This document shows positions 19,921-30,520 of a DNA stretch of 42,325 nt, piece after piece (the first letter of the stretch is position 1; every line of letters begins with the position of its first letter). A model generated the notes under the pieces. The model had not been told where the DNA came from. It worked only from the letters and a program-made list of their open reading frames with translations, and ran no database searches. The position numbers were made by a program, and so were the translations under genes. Source of the stretch: Larix sibirica (Eukaryota > Streptophyta > Pinopsida > Pinales > Pinaceae); assembly GCA_004151065.3 (NCBI GenBank), contig NWUY0305101151.1, forward strand, positions 1 through 42,325. The letters are read 5' to 3'.

Positions 19921-19976
19921 TTCGGAGAAGAAGAGTCAAGTTCGGAGAGTAATATCTATTCGGAGAGGGAGATCTA
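19921..19976 (+). repeat. 18-bp satellite TTCGGAGAGnnnGATCTA, direct copy
   Basis: Units begin at 19921, 19941 and 19959, the last two being TTCGGAGAGTAATATCTA and TTCGGAGAGGGAGATCTA. Read as protein this gives an acidic SES-IYSERE repeat, but the frame is short and unsupported. The inverted partner lies at 16487-16541. Confidence 0.8.
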
Positions 19977-20044
19977 TGAAGAGAAAGATGAAAATATTTA
20001 CTATAATCGGAGTTATATGACCAATGCGAAAATCTTTTATACCT

Positions 20045-20170
20045 TAACTTACTAGCCTTAACTGACTATAGTCTTAGCAAATGCTGTTGGAGCTTCAGAC
20101 CTATAAGTTACCCTACTACTAATTGTGTTAGATGCTGTTGGATCTACCCATGTAACCTTCTCTTTATAAA
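20045..20170 (+). repeat. Partner copy of 19075-19200
   Basis: Shares GCTGTTGGAGCTTCA, ACTAATTGTGTTAGATGCTG, TTGGATCTACCCATG with the upstream copy, with scattered changes. Confidence 0.7.
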
Positions 20171-20200
20171 TTTACCTCATATTTGATAGTCAATTTATTG

Positions 20201-20224
20201 CTCGCCCGACCTAAGAAGGGCGAG
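20201..20224 (+). repeat. GC-rich hairpin CTCGCCC-loop-GGGCGAG, copy 1
   Basis: A perfect 7-bp stem (20201-20207 with 20218-20224) encloses the 10-base loop GACCTAAGAA in AT-rich surroundings. The same arms and a near-identical loop occur inverted at 33056-33079, and related hairpins at 25832-25874. Confidence 0.75.
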
Positions 20225-20635
20225 GACGCGTGAGCACTCTTTATCATCTGTATATGCCACCTTATCACTTGTGAATTTCCCATCTCGAAAAGACGCACTC
20301 TCTTCTCTTTATCATCTTCGTATGATGCCCTTTTATTCAGAATTTAGGCTTTTTACCAGTAGACACTTGGCCGTAGTTCACCACAAGGCACTCTTATGCA
20401 CCAGTCTCGCGTATATTTGGCTACTATATATATATATCATATGTGTTCGATGTATTTTTATTTCAGAGACACTTGCTGCTTTAGTTCTATGCTACCCTTC
20501 ATTACCAAATTTATCCTATCCGAATAAGTCTGATAGGTCTTTGCCATAAGCCACTTTTATTCCTGAATTTACATAGATATCGTCGATAGGCTACGTTAAC
20601 ACTGTTTTCTCTTTATCATCTTTCATATGATGCCA
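20225..20635. other. Non-coding DNA with internal TTTATCATCT repeats
   Basis: ACTCTTTATCATCTGTATATG (from 20236), TCTTTATCATCTTCGTATGA (20306) and TCTTTATCATCTTTCATATG (20611) are direct repeats. They are followed by GATGCC in the last two. No gene is seen. Confidence 0.5.
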
Positions 20636-20649
20636 ACTTAATTAAGCAA

Positions 20650-20720
20650 ATTTTCCATCTGGATATAGGATATAGGCTCATGCTCGTTATCTGGATAGAA
20701 AGGCCACCTTTACATAATAT
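20650..20720 (+). repeat. Partner copy of 19613-19700
   Basis: Contains TTTTCCATCTGGATATAGG, GGCTCATGCTCGTTATC and ATAGAAAGGCCACC in the same order. Confidence 0.7.
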
Positions 20721-20935
20721 TAGAGTGAAAGCCTTTTAGTGGAAAGCCTAAAAATAGACTATTTTAGTTAGTACATCTAGGTCTGTGGAGTAAGGTCTGT
20801 CTTAAGCCGTAGTCAGGCCAGTGAAAAAAGCATGCATTGCAGAAAATAGTAGACAAGATACACTTGCTTTTGTTCAACTTGTTGTAGTCTTACGCGTGGG
20901 TGAAAAATACCATAGTATCCATTATTTTTCCCTGT

Positions 20936-20965
20936 GTGAAAGCCTAAATAGACAAGCCCTAGTCT
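20936..20965 (+). repeat. 30-bp exact dispersed repeat, partner at 18108-18137
   Basis: Identical over all 30 bases to the upstream copy 2.8 kb away, although the flanks are unrelated within a few bases. Confidence 0.9.
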
Positions 20966-20989
20966 GTACAGTAAAGCCCCATTGGACTG

Positions 20990-21300
20990 GACCTAGCTGA
21001 AGTCGCGCTATTGGTGACTACTGAACCTAGCTCCCCATGGACACTTTTTTAGTCTCTTCTCGGTCCAAGATAAAAAGTATTAAGAGAGTATCCAGCGTCT
21101 TTCTGGATCATCCACTGAAGAATGATTCTTACAAGATTTGAACTGGTTCCCCGTCCCATAGGACAATCCCAATACTCGGTTTGTTTATCTCTCGAAAACC
21201 AATATATTCATTATCTGATCCCAATTGTGTCTTCACCATTCTTTTCATCAACCTTTTATTTAGATATTGGTGCGCCCGTCTGCCTGGACCCCTACGACTC
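20990..21300 (+). repeat. ATGGACAC repeat family, long copy 4
   Basis: The longest alignable pair in the family is this block with 21395-21680. They share ATGGACACT, AGTATCCAGCGT, CACTGAAGAATGATTCTTAC, a GTTCCCC segment, TTTGTTTA, and TCACCATTCTTT at matching spacing. The overlapping frames on both strands (67 and 66 codons) are by-products. Confidence 0.75.
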
Positions 21301-21394
21301 CATAAAGTCCACCAAGCCTTAGTCCAATGCACTTTGACCTGTGTGAAGACTGTATAAGCTTAGAGTGAAAGCCTTATTAATATAAAAGCTTATT

Positions 21395-21680
21395 ATAATT
21401 AGCCCAGTTAGTCCCGTCTGGACCCCTATGTGGACACTAGTTTTCTCTTTTTTTATAAGCAGCAGAGAACAACAAACCCAAAGTATCCAGCGTATTTATT
21501 CTAGATTTCACTGAAGAATGATTCTTACAATCTTTTAACCTAGTTCCCCAATACCCCAATGAAATTTGTTTAATTAAAACCCAATTACTCTATTTTTAAA
21601 CCCGTTTTCACCATTCTTTATTTTAAACTATTGCTTTCTTGCCTTTCTTTATATCTAGGTGGTGCATGGACTGAAGAAGC
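21395..21680 (+). repeat. ATGGACAC repeat family, long copy 5
   Basis: It aligns end to end with 20990-21300 with many substitutions, about 385-400 bases downstream. The CACTGAAGAATGATTCTTAC segment is the best-conserved part. Confidence 0.75.
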
Positions 21681-22831
21681 TATGTAAGTTCCTATCCTCC
21701 AAATAAGGAGGGTATAGCTTAGCTCTTGAATGATACTATGGATATGAAATTCCTATTCCTTTAATGTGAGAACCCTCCAGGGGATGACTTCCTCCCTGCG
21801 ATTGCTCCTTACAAGTGCTCCTTCCTGCATTGTGTCTCGGCCTCCATGCATTGACTGGTGTATATGTGCTCCCGGGTCTCGAGTGGTAATAATATATTCA
21901 TTATTCTTTATTAATTTATAATGAAAATAAATCTATTCTATCTCTATCTCTTCTTATTGGGAAAGCAGATACCACATAGCTAGTATTATATACGTGGATT
22001 AACAGTTTGAGGATTGCAAAAGACAGTGCACGACGAGTCATAACGCCAATAACCTCATAACTATATTGATTACCCGCCATACTGAAGAATACACGAAACA
22101 AACTCCATTGCAAACTGTGCGTCCTTCCTTTGCGGGTTCCCTGCTTGACGGACGTGTCCTTGGTTGGTTCCTTACTCTACTGGGTGGACATCCTTTCCTG
22201 GGCGGTTGCCTTACGCGGACTTGGCGGACTGAGCGAGTACCTGACTTCGTTCGGGCAAGTATAAAAAAAAAGGCAAGCCATCCAACGAAGGGTAGCTGTC
22301 CAACTTACGGTCTAAAAGTAAAGAGGACCCAAGCCATTAAAAATGCAATTTGCCAGGAGGCAGGTCCTTAAATTATTTATGAAAAAAAACTATAATTCGC
22401 CGGGGCTTGTTACTATAAAATAGAAATATTGATGGTGTTTAAAAAATACAATTGTAGCTGGCATTAACTGAAAGGCAGGTTTTAATTTATGAATTGTATT
22501 GGCTCCTAAACAGTACCAGAAGTTCATAGTATTACCCCATAAGATCCTAGTGGTACAAAGAATAATTCATAAGGAAGATAAAGGGTTCATAGCATGCCGT
22601 ACCACCCTCCTAATCCTTCCTGGCTTCAGCCATTGTTGGGGGCAGGCAGTTAGCAATATAGAAGAATATCTCAGGGAAAGAGATCGGGGTAGAAATTGAT
22701 TATATCCCAGGGAGGTCTAGATCGAATAGATCATAAAAAATTATTGTTTCAATCAATTGCTCACTTGGATCCACACGTCTCCCTACCCTGCCGCCAGGTT
22801 TCTATCTTTCTCGACTTGATATGCTAAAGAT
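21681..22831. other. Non-coding DNA, 1.15 kb
   Basis: No gene is seen. The TTG-started frame 22066-22371 (101 codons) and the minus frame 21916-22113 are unrecognised. Confidence 0.45.
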
Positions 22832-22841
22832 GGGGGGGGGG
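22832..22841 (+). repeat. G10 homopolymer
   Basis: Ten consecutive G residues, the longest G run noticed in the window and a likely length-variable or sequencing-error-prone site. Confidence 0.9.
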
Positions 22842-23306
22842 CAGTATCTCCTTTATCTCCTGAAGACCCAATATGTCACGGTCTAACCTGAAGATAGCCA
22901 TCCCCCTATCCGTACGTGTGAACGTTGTAAAAAGCAATTATTAATAAAAAGTCACTTTAACATGTAAGTTGGGCTCCATATAAGGTTCAAAATAGCGTTT
23001 CCATAGAGCTAAAAATGTTAATCTAATATCTTTATCCCGTAACTGTCTTTCTTCATGTTCCCCATTCGTTCTCTGTCCCCACCAGCCAGCAATAAAAAGG
23101 CAGCAAGACTAGCAAGACTAGCGAGGCCAGCCATTCCCGAATAACCCACCCAGTAAATACTAAGGTTTTTTTAACGATGGAGAATTTCTTCTTGGATTAT
23201 GTTTTTAAACGATGCACGATCTTACTATGCACTTCTTTGATAAGTTTATTAGCCTATTGTGGTGTATAATATAGTAATAATGCCAGTATAATGCCAGCTC
23301 TAATAA
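22842..23306. other. Non-coding DNA
   Basis: Only a two-unit AGCAAGACT tandem at 23102-23119 was noted. No gene is seen. Confidence 0.45.
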
Positions 23307-23405
23307 TGAACCATCTTACGGGATAGACTTACTACTGACCAACAGACATCTTACGAAAGAGGCGGCGCTCCAACTGACACATCTTACCAGAGAGGCGGTT
23401 ACACT
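23307..23405 (+). repeat. CATCTTACG...GAGGCGG tandem units
   Basis: Three degenerate units start with CCATCTTACG (23308), GACATCTTACGAAAGAGGCGG (23345-23365) and CACATCTTACCAGAGAGGCGG (23378-23398). A similar CATCTTACGAGAAAGGCGG occurs on the minus strand near 32030-32048. Confidence 0.65.
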
Positions 23406-23485
23406 GATGACCTGTCCATAGCACGTACCCGACATTCCCAATTCTCATATTGATAAACTCACAATATAAAGATAAAGGCCCATTA

Positions 23486-23523
23486 GCTCACGTACCGATA
23501 TGAAGCCAATCTCACGTACACAT
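23486..23523 (+). repeat. CTCACGTACC family, two members
   Basis: GCTCACGTACCGAT (23486-23499) and TCTCACGTACACAT (23510-23523), followed by CCCCATCGAGCG and ATCCCCAT words like those after the 32635 member. Confidence 0.6.
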
Positions 23524-23806
23524 CTTTAACCCGCCTTTCGTAACCTTGAGGGATAATTTTATCCCCATCGAGCGAAGGATAATAATATTATCATCCCCAT
23601 TTTTATATACTTGGACCCACAACTCCTCACTCTCAAATATGGAACACAGGATTCCGACATCGATTGGATTGAAGGGATGAATAATCAACAATGCTTTTAT
23701 ATACTATGCAACTTTTTAAGATCATCACCATAGCATAGTGTCATTCACGCTAGTCAGGCAGTTTATTTAACGCGCAGATCGGGTAGGTAGTGCCTTTCAG
23801 GCGGGT

Positions 23807-23944
23807 GGGTCGAGTGCTTGCTATCTTCCTAGTAATGCCGGTTTATATTATATACGTTTAAACCACTTTACTTTTTATAGTTGATAAGGGGCAGGCCGAG
23901 TGCTTTCTATCTTCCTGTAGGTTGAGCCTATTATATACGTATTA
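23807..23944 (+). repeat. Direct duplication, about 55 bp, period about 81
   Basis: Copy 1 (23807-23860) and copy 2 (23888-23944) share CGAGTGCTT-CTATCTTCCT, a variable middle, and TTATATACGT. Each begins with a GGGTCGAGTGC or GGCCGAGTGC word related to the ACTCGACC motif of the hairpin cluster. Confidence 0.75.
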
Positions 23945-25764
23945 GCAACAGCCAACCCTTCAACATGAATTCCTAAGGGCACTCGCAACCTAAATTCGGG
24001 GGATCGGAAGCAGCTCACCCTATCAGGATCAATTGAACAACCACACTATTTATTAGGTTGTCGAGGGAGAGGGAGATATACCCCTTCCAGGGATCAAAAT
24101 CAATCCAGAAACAAGATCAACCAAACTCTACTGGAGCGGAGCTGTTTAAAGCTATGAAAGGCTAGATGATATGTTGGAATCTATGCAGCTCATCCTATGT
24201 ATGCATTCTGAGTACTCGGTATAACTCCATGTGTCTAGGATCAGGAACGATAGGAACAAGGCTTGGCATCTTGGTGTTTTCTCGGCTTATGACTTGTACG
24301 TCAAAGGCTTTATCGCCTTCCGGGGGCAAGACTAAACCATTGGTATTAAAGCATGCATTCATGTAGTTGCTTTGGCTATCCATCTCGCAAGTAAGGTGTT
24401 CTCCGCGGCATGCATGTGTTAATAACGGAGACTCAGGCAACCTGAAAGATGTGTGTAGGGGTCAACTCAATTTCACATAGTATGTGGTATTCATCCTACA
24501 CGGCTATCTTCGGTTGTAGCTGGAGAAAGCTCTGACTGAATGGATGAAACACCTGTATGTCTTCAATACTGTATGTCTCCAATAAAGGTTGGCCATCCTG
24601 AGTACTTGGTATACCTATTCTAATGCTGCATGGATTATTCAGTGCAGGAAAGATGAGTTCACCAAATAAAGCTTAGCTGCATGCTTATAACTACTACTGG
24701 GATCCATTGGATCCAAGCTAATGGTTGTAATTGGATGGGGTGGGATAAGTAGTACATATATCCTATATCTTCGCTTGGTGCAACCAATGGATGGCTTAAG
24801 TTCTCCGCTGTGATGGGTACACGATGTGGTTCCGTAGTTGCATGGCTATAACGAGACATCGATACACAGGTTATGTACTTCACTAACCGGTTGACCCGTT
24901 CACATTATTCAATGCAACCAATGCACTTAGTGAAGAAACCAAAGAAGCCGGGGAATACTCAACAGTGGAAAAGTAGGAATCAATAAACTAATCTGCTATC
25001 CCGAACCAACTCCTTGACGACACCCATAGGTCCATTCCCCCATTCAGGCATGCATGGATTACTCACTCTTATCACTTCAAATCCGCATGAGCTAGGTGGT
25101 GTTGCTAAGGTCCAAAAGTATGGCATGAGCGGTGTGATCAATCATAAACAAAAAAACCAGTTAGTTTAAAGCTATGAATTGCATTTCAAAGGCTGTATCC
25201 ATTCGGCCATGTAGACAATAGTTCCTATATAATAATGGCATAGAACAAGACTAAGCCCAATCCAACTTATATTATCCTTTCATTGCTTGTTTCCGTAAAA
25301 CGGAGGATACAAAAAGTAATATGTCTTGGTCTAGGAATGAGAGAGACAACTCAGATGACCCCAATACGAACAGGATATGCGGCATGGACTTGCCATCGTA
25401 TTCTGTACTCATATTTTTCTGGGCATCTTGAGCGAGTTCGCCTAAGCATACTCTACCCCATAGTGTTTACCCTAAAGTCATCTAACCGACATGCTCATGT
25501 CAATTTCAAATCCCAGGGAAACATTGGGCTTAAAGCATGCATGGATTCACAGGTAACATCGTGTGGTTTCGGCATGAACAGGATGCCTAACAATCTCTCC
25601 ACTCTTAGGCCATCGATTGCATTAGCGGCCGACAACGAGTTTGGCGCCTCGGATGGATATTGGATGATAAATTATACCTGGCGGTCGTCAGCTCGTGATT
25701 ATCCGCTAATATAATAATAGAGGTAGCGATTTCGAGGATTTTCAACCTATGTCAGGTCATATCA
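23945..25764 (+). repeat. Region of dispersed AAAGCATGCAT / TTTAAAGCTATGAA repeats, otherwise non-coding
   Basis: Recurring phrases are TTTAAAGCTATGAA (24146, 25164), TCAAAGGCTxTATC (24301, 25187), TTAAAGCATGCAT (24347, 25530), GCATGCATGGATT (25048, 25534) and CTGAGTACTyGGTAT (24207, 24597). The pieces recur in different order, so this is shuffled duplication, not a simple tandem array. It contains the longest frame of the window. Confidence 0.6.
25283..25714 (+). other. Longest open frame in the window, 143 codons, unrecognised
   Basis: The frame opens with TTG at 25283; the first ATG is at 25337, giving 125 codons to TAA at 25712-25714. I recognise no domain, signal peptide or membrane segment, and it overlaps the shuffled repeat phrases described for this region. 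No ribosome- or promoter-like context stands out. Plant mitochondrial intergenic DNA often has chance frames of this size, so I do not call it a gene. Confidence 0.12.
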
Positions 25765-25930
25765 TGCGAGGAGCGTTAAGCCACTCGACATAAATGGTTA
25801 TGAGCGTTTAGCTCTCTCCCGCCAGGTTGAGGGGCGAGGATACGAGCTGCTCGCCCTTTAGGTAGTCGGGCGAGGTACGTTAAGTGACTCGACCAACGGG
25901 ATAGGAACGAGCCGCGAAAAACCAAAGGGA
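25765..25930 (+). repeat. GC-rich hairpin cluster (family copies 2 and 3 plus GTTAAGCnACTCGAC units)
   Basis: GGGCGAG (25832-25838), CTCGCCC (25850-25856) and GGGCGAG (25868-25874) lie in a row. The middle arm can pair with either neighbour, giving two alternative perfect 7-bp stems with 11-base loops. Flanking them are CGAGGAGCGTTAAGCCACTC and CGAGGTACGTTAAGTGACTC units. The second continues with GACC, GGGATAGGAACGAGCCGCG and AAA, which reappear at 36217-36305. The cluster is visibly more GC-rich than its surroundings. Confidence 0.75.
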
Positions 25931-28900
25931 TAGGGGTGCTCTACTATTGATTCCGGTTTGTCGGGAATGTCGGGTCGGATATTCAGTCTCTGCCAGTGCT
26001 AAAACCTAAACTCGAGGGCTGATCCTAGGTAATCCGCCGCGCTGAAACGGGGTGGAAATATCCTACACAAATCGCATATTTGGCACATCGGCCACCTATG
26101 TTGCAAGTAGTATAAGCTATTCCGTTGATTCTACCCGACTTCTCGGCTTACAATGTCCCCATAAATGCAGGGAATCATTAAGTACTGGAAAAAGCATTAT
26201 TCACTAAAGGCATCCCCCCTCCAATTCCAACAAAAGGGAACTGGCACCCGGCTGGCAAGTGCATAAACCATGTTGAGGCAGGTCCAGTAAACATATCTAC
26301 AAAAGGTCTTACAGATACATTGACGTATTGCACATTTTGTAATAGAAAAGGGAACATTGCATGCTTTTATGAAAGCACTACTAAAATGTTTGTCCGGGTG
26401 CACCTCAAACTGGACTTGCTGCCTTGTTTTCAACCTCGCTCTTTTCCGGGGAGGGTATGAGGAAGTTATCCTCTCTAGCGATGATGGCCCCCCTAGCGAT
26501 GAAATAGTTTAGTTCTTATCCTCATTGAAAATGGAACAACTAAGTATTACTTAGGAGACAAAGCAGTTCAATCTTACTTTATTTATTTCTTTTTTCATAA
26601 TGGACACAACTGGTAAGTTAGTGCAAGTACTACGGGGAACTACAACAGCTAGTGTCTATATAGCTAGTAGTAGTAGTTACTGCTTAAAGCTTTACTCTAT
26701 GACATTCACTCTATCTTTTTCACAGAAGGGATACTACTTACTACCTCTTATAGTTATTGTTCGTTGTAGCTAATCAAGAAAGACCTGGTGAACAGCTTCT
26801 ATGTAAGACCCATGTGAACACCTCGATAAAATAAATCTCTACATAAATACATTTATAGACATAACTCGCATCTCTTTTCAACAGCTGCTGTTCTAAGCGA
26901 AGATTATATAAATATATGCTGTTTAGCCTCCTGGTAATGGTCCAGTTGAAGCGTGGGTGATCCGGTAACGATTTAGTAGTGGGCTCGGTAATAAGTAAGT
27001 AAAGGCAAGGATAAATGGGACTTGTACAATTGAAAATAAAGCGTGTAAAGTGTTTCTTCAAGGGTCACCTGAATACCAGAGATGAAGACGAGCGACCCCC
27101 AGGAATTTTGCTTCTAACCAGGAGGTGGCTATACTGTAGTCTTTCCCGACTCGTGTGTTATCCGAAACTAAAAGTTGTGTGTGTTCTAGGGGGTGGTTTG
27201 CGTATGATCTAAGCGATATGGCTATGCAAGGTTGGGCTTAAAATAGAGATTGAACAAGCTAAAAATTGTAAATGCGATTTTTGATATTTATCATATAAAA
27301 GAACTATATTTACTTCCCTGCCCGATCGATTCATTGAAAATATAGCAGATCATGAATCCAAGAATCTGTATATTTCGCATCCGAAGGACCCCACGATCAA
27401 AAGCGTAGTATCCTGGCCCATCCAATTAAGCATCCTGCCAAATATAGAGCAACGCCCTGAGATGCCAATATTGAGTAATTAAAGGTTCATTTTTACCCTG
27501 CGATGACTCACTGCCTTGGACCCTATGAAAATAAGATGAAATTAAGAAAGAAGATTTAATTGAACTTTTTTGTTCAATCTGTATAAAGCTTACTAGGTGC
27601 CTGCTCCCAGCTTAGTCATGGGCACTGGAATAATACCAATCAAGGTATAATAGAGTTTTGTTAACTGGCATTATAAATGAGCATATGATTTTCTTTTTTT
27701 TGTTCCGCGCATCCCTTCCTTTTGGTCTAAATATATAACCAGTTGCGTGCAGAGAAGTTGCAAGGGTATATTATGTCCTGTTGAATTGGTGTAAGTAATT
27801 GCCATTCTGTCCTCAAGGTTCGAAGTGTATGTCCTGTTGTACTGGGGTTAATCGGATAGAGCTTCCAGGGCAGTTTCCAAATCAAGGGGGAAAGGGAGAA
27901 GCATATTGAGCAGCATAAATCGGCAAGCAGCATCAGAAATCTCTATCTACCTTCTATATCATACTGCCATTATCATACTGCCTACTGGGCCTGGGCTCAA
28001 CTATAGGCATTGACACAAATACGTAAAGTTTGCATTGGCTCGATCAGTTTAGTTGATCCCCCATTTTTCAAAGGGATGGGAGTACTTGAGTAACAGATCC
28101 TTATCTGCGGTTCACAGATGCTAACTCCCCTCTGGGACAGGTTTCCACTCACCACCCAATAATAAACCCCACGGTGATGCTCCTCAAGTACAAAAGTAAA
28201 AGGAAAGGATTCAATTAGCTAGTGGCGCTCAACTGCCTTACCATCGAACCAGTACTTAAAAACCCTGCCTGGACATAATTCCACAAACACCCCACTTGAA
28301 CCCCGAATGCGAGGTACGATAATTCGGACCTCCGGGTCATCGTGCACAGTGAATAAGCTTTTACCGAGTGAGCACACCCGTAGTTCCCAACAGAGCACAG
28401 TTCACCTTTCTGGACAGAGGATACAACCCCTGGCAGGCTGGTTGAATCACCGGCTGCTTGCTTTTCGTTACTTGCGAATGAATGATCGTTACTACTGGCT
28501 TATCGTTCACTGGCCTTTGGAGGTCAAGTTCTGGCGGACGGACGCTTTAGCCCCTTCTCTTTGTTCGCCTCATACCCTGCGTGGGTGCACACACTTTTTC
28601 ATTCATTTATTAGGTCGTTCAATATTACCTTCCTGAACTGCTTTAACTCAGCAATTCGACTAAATAAACCATTAAGTTCTAAACCCTCATATGGCTGGAT
28701 CCATCCATTTGACTCGGACCCCGGAAACACACAACTTTGATTTATCAAAGCGTTTAGGAGGGTGGGATCGACCAGACCAACCCCAAAAACGAAACTAGCA
28801 GATCGGGGAATGGATTTAGAATATTTTTTTGTATTAACCCTAAAAAGAAGTGAGCCCAGCCCGCCTGTCCCTTCCCGGAAACATGTAAGTCTGTCCCTTT

Positions 28901-29050
28901 CCAAACAGTCTGGGTTCTCTCAGTTGGCTCCATCCGTCCGTCTGTAAGACAACCACTCTAAGAAGACAGGCAGGAAGGTTTAAACAGCCAGGAAGGCGGG
29001 ATCAGCAGGCAGCAAGGTATCAGGTCAGATGTTTTCGATCCAACTAGGCC
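25931..29050. other. Non-coding DNA, 3.1 kb
   Basis: No gene is recognised. A two-copy CTAGCGATGA sits at 26475-26502, and CAGGAAGG/GGCAGGAAGG words cluster at 28968-29000. The frames 28307-28636 (plus) and 28599-28904 (minus, TTG start) are the longest and match nothing I know. Confidence 0.45.
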
Positions 29051-29450
29051 ATCAATCAATCACTTTCCGGCAGGCACATTACCCACCTACCTACCTGACT
29101 AGCATGATGAAAGCCATTATGTGTCTCATGATCCTAAAACAGGTGCAAAAAAATAGATAACGCATTGTTATTCATTCCTTCAATTCCTTCAATATGTATT
29201 TTTTTCCATAGGCGTAAGGGTCAGTGGATGTAGGAACCTAATGGTTCCGTATTCGTAAGTGAGTTCGAGGTAGAGGAAAGAGTTAAGGGGTATAGAGCAG
29301 AGGGTAGATAACATGGGGCACGTGTCATAAAAACCATAAAGTAAATTACAAGAAGGCATCCTCCATTGGTTCCCAAAAATACACGAATAAATAAACACCA
29401 CCTGGCATCAATTATTGGATCGACTACCTCCTGGCGACTATGACTCTTGG
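29051..29450 (+). repeat. 29-32 kb repeat family, copy A
   Basis: Holds ATCAATCAATCACTTTCCGG then CAGGCA, ACCCACCTACC and CTGACTAGCA (29051-29103). Next come GATGTAGGAAC and TTCGTAAGTGAGTTCGAGGT (29229-29272), and later CCTGGCATCAATTATTGGAT then CGACTACC (29401-29428). The same pieces recur in copies B and C. Confidence 0.65.
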
Positions 29451-29800
29451 TTCAACTGATTGAGTATACATTAGCAGCATCAATTCCTGTCCTGGCATCA
29501 TCATCGAGCTATATGTGTAGCCCCCATTGGCTCCCCTCCCTGCGTATCAATACCCATTGATTCGTCCCCATCAATTAGCTCTTGCCATCGCGTAGGTTCG
29601 TTCTATCATCGTGGAGACTGTCCTTCATATATTCCATTTTGTGCAACGCCTATCTTGGCGTACTAGTCCGCCGGGGTGCAAATATAGAAAAGCAAACAAT
29701 ACACTTGGCATTCAAGTTGGCGACTACTGTAAATGAAATCTGGCAATGACTAGGGACAAGGACTATTGTATCTCAGCAAAGACTCACTCTTTGCACCCAC
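29451..29800. other. Non-coding DNA
   Basis: No gene. GGCATCA and CATTGG words related to the surrounding repeat family are present. Confidence 0.35.
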
Positions 29801-30200
29801 CGACCAGAGCTTGATGCACAGTATACAGCACTGACCCTAGCTTCAGGCCCTGAGTATAGGTTCGATATGAATAGAGCCTAATTCATGCACCGACTGGAGC
29901 TTTCTGGATCCCGGAGTTTAATGCTGACTGAGGGAGCTTCATTAATGCACCGAAAAGACCTTTCTTGATACACTTACTGAGTAGAGGTTCAATGAGTATA
30001 GGTTTTATTAGTATAGCTTCCCATGGAATATCGGCATTATTCATGCACTGCCTGACTGACGAGTTGTATCAATGAAAAGAGCTTCTAGCAATGACTGAGC
30101 TTGGTAGCAATGAGACCGGCAATGACCTTCTGGCTGCAATGAAACTGAAAATGACTGCTGTCTCCTTCCCTTATGACTGGCTATGATGACTGGTGGTAAT
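29801..30200 (+). repeat. Degenerate tandem of TGCACCGACtGGAGCTT / CAATGACTGA units
   Basis: CACCGACCAGAGCTTGATG (29803), TGCACCGACTGGAGCTTTC (29887) and TGCACCGAAAAGACCTTTC (29946) recur about every 60-80 bases. They alternate with GAGTATAGGTTCGAT/GAGTAGAGGTTCAAT words and pass into AATGACTGAGCTT / CAATGACC units. It is an ancient, strongly drifted tandem array. Confidence 0.55.
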
Positions 30201-30283
30201 GGGCTCTGAATGAGATATAATCCTAAACAGATGCATTCATATGTAATGCATCATGGCATCCAGAGGTATAAACTCGTATTTCG

Positions 30284-30520
30284 TATGCGTAAGTTAGGTA
30301 TAGGGTATAGGGCATAGTTTTTCCTTAGCAGTAAGTTTGTAGATTCTCTGCGGTAAGTTTGTAGATTCTCTATTGATGTGGGCTTTCAATCAATCACTTC
30401 CGGCAAGCATCACCCACCTCCCTGACTAGCACTGACACCAGGCATTGACTGCATCGCCACCTAGGGATCGACAATGACTCATTGATCAACTACCAGCATA
30501 AATATGGGCTATCGTCAATG
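30284..30520 (+). repeat. 29-32 kb repeat family, copy B
   Basis: TCAATCAATCACTTCCGGCA (30386-30405), CACCCACCTCCCTGACTAGC, GGCATTGACTGCATCGCCAC and CTAGGGATCGACAATGACTC follow the order seen in A and C. Confidence 0.65.
30331..30371 (+). repeat. 19-bp exact direct duplication
   Basis: GTAAGTTTGTAGATTCTCT occurs at 30331-30349 and 30353-30371, separated by GCG. It is exact and therefore recent. Confidence 0.9.

Noticed and set aside
19858-20055. Acidic repeat protein (SESNIYSEREIYEEKDEN)
   Set aside because: It is the translation of the 18-bp satellite; there is no conserved frame outside it.
21100-21160. Possible tRNA T arm on the minus strand (ACCAGTTCAAATCTTGT)
   Set aside because: The stem pairs at only 4 of 5 positions, the rest of a cloverleaf is missing, and the segment is simply part of the repeat shared with 21520-21560.
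25283-25714. 143-codon frame as a mitochondrial gene
   Set aside because: It starts with TTG, has no recognised domain, and overlaps shuffled repeats; its length is within chance for the window.
28599-28904. 101-codon minus-strand frame with protein-like residues (LLNALINQSCVFPGSESNGW)
   Set aside because: TTG start, no known family and no supporting context; kept only as non-coding DNA.
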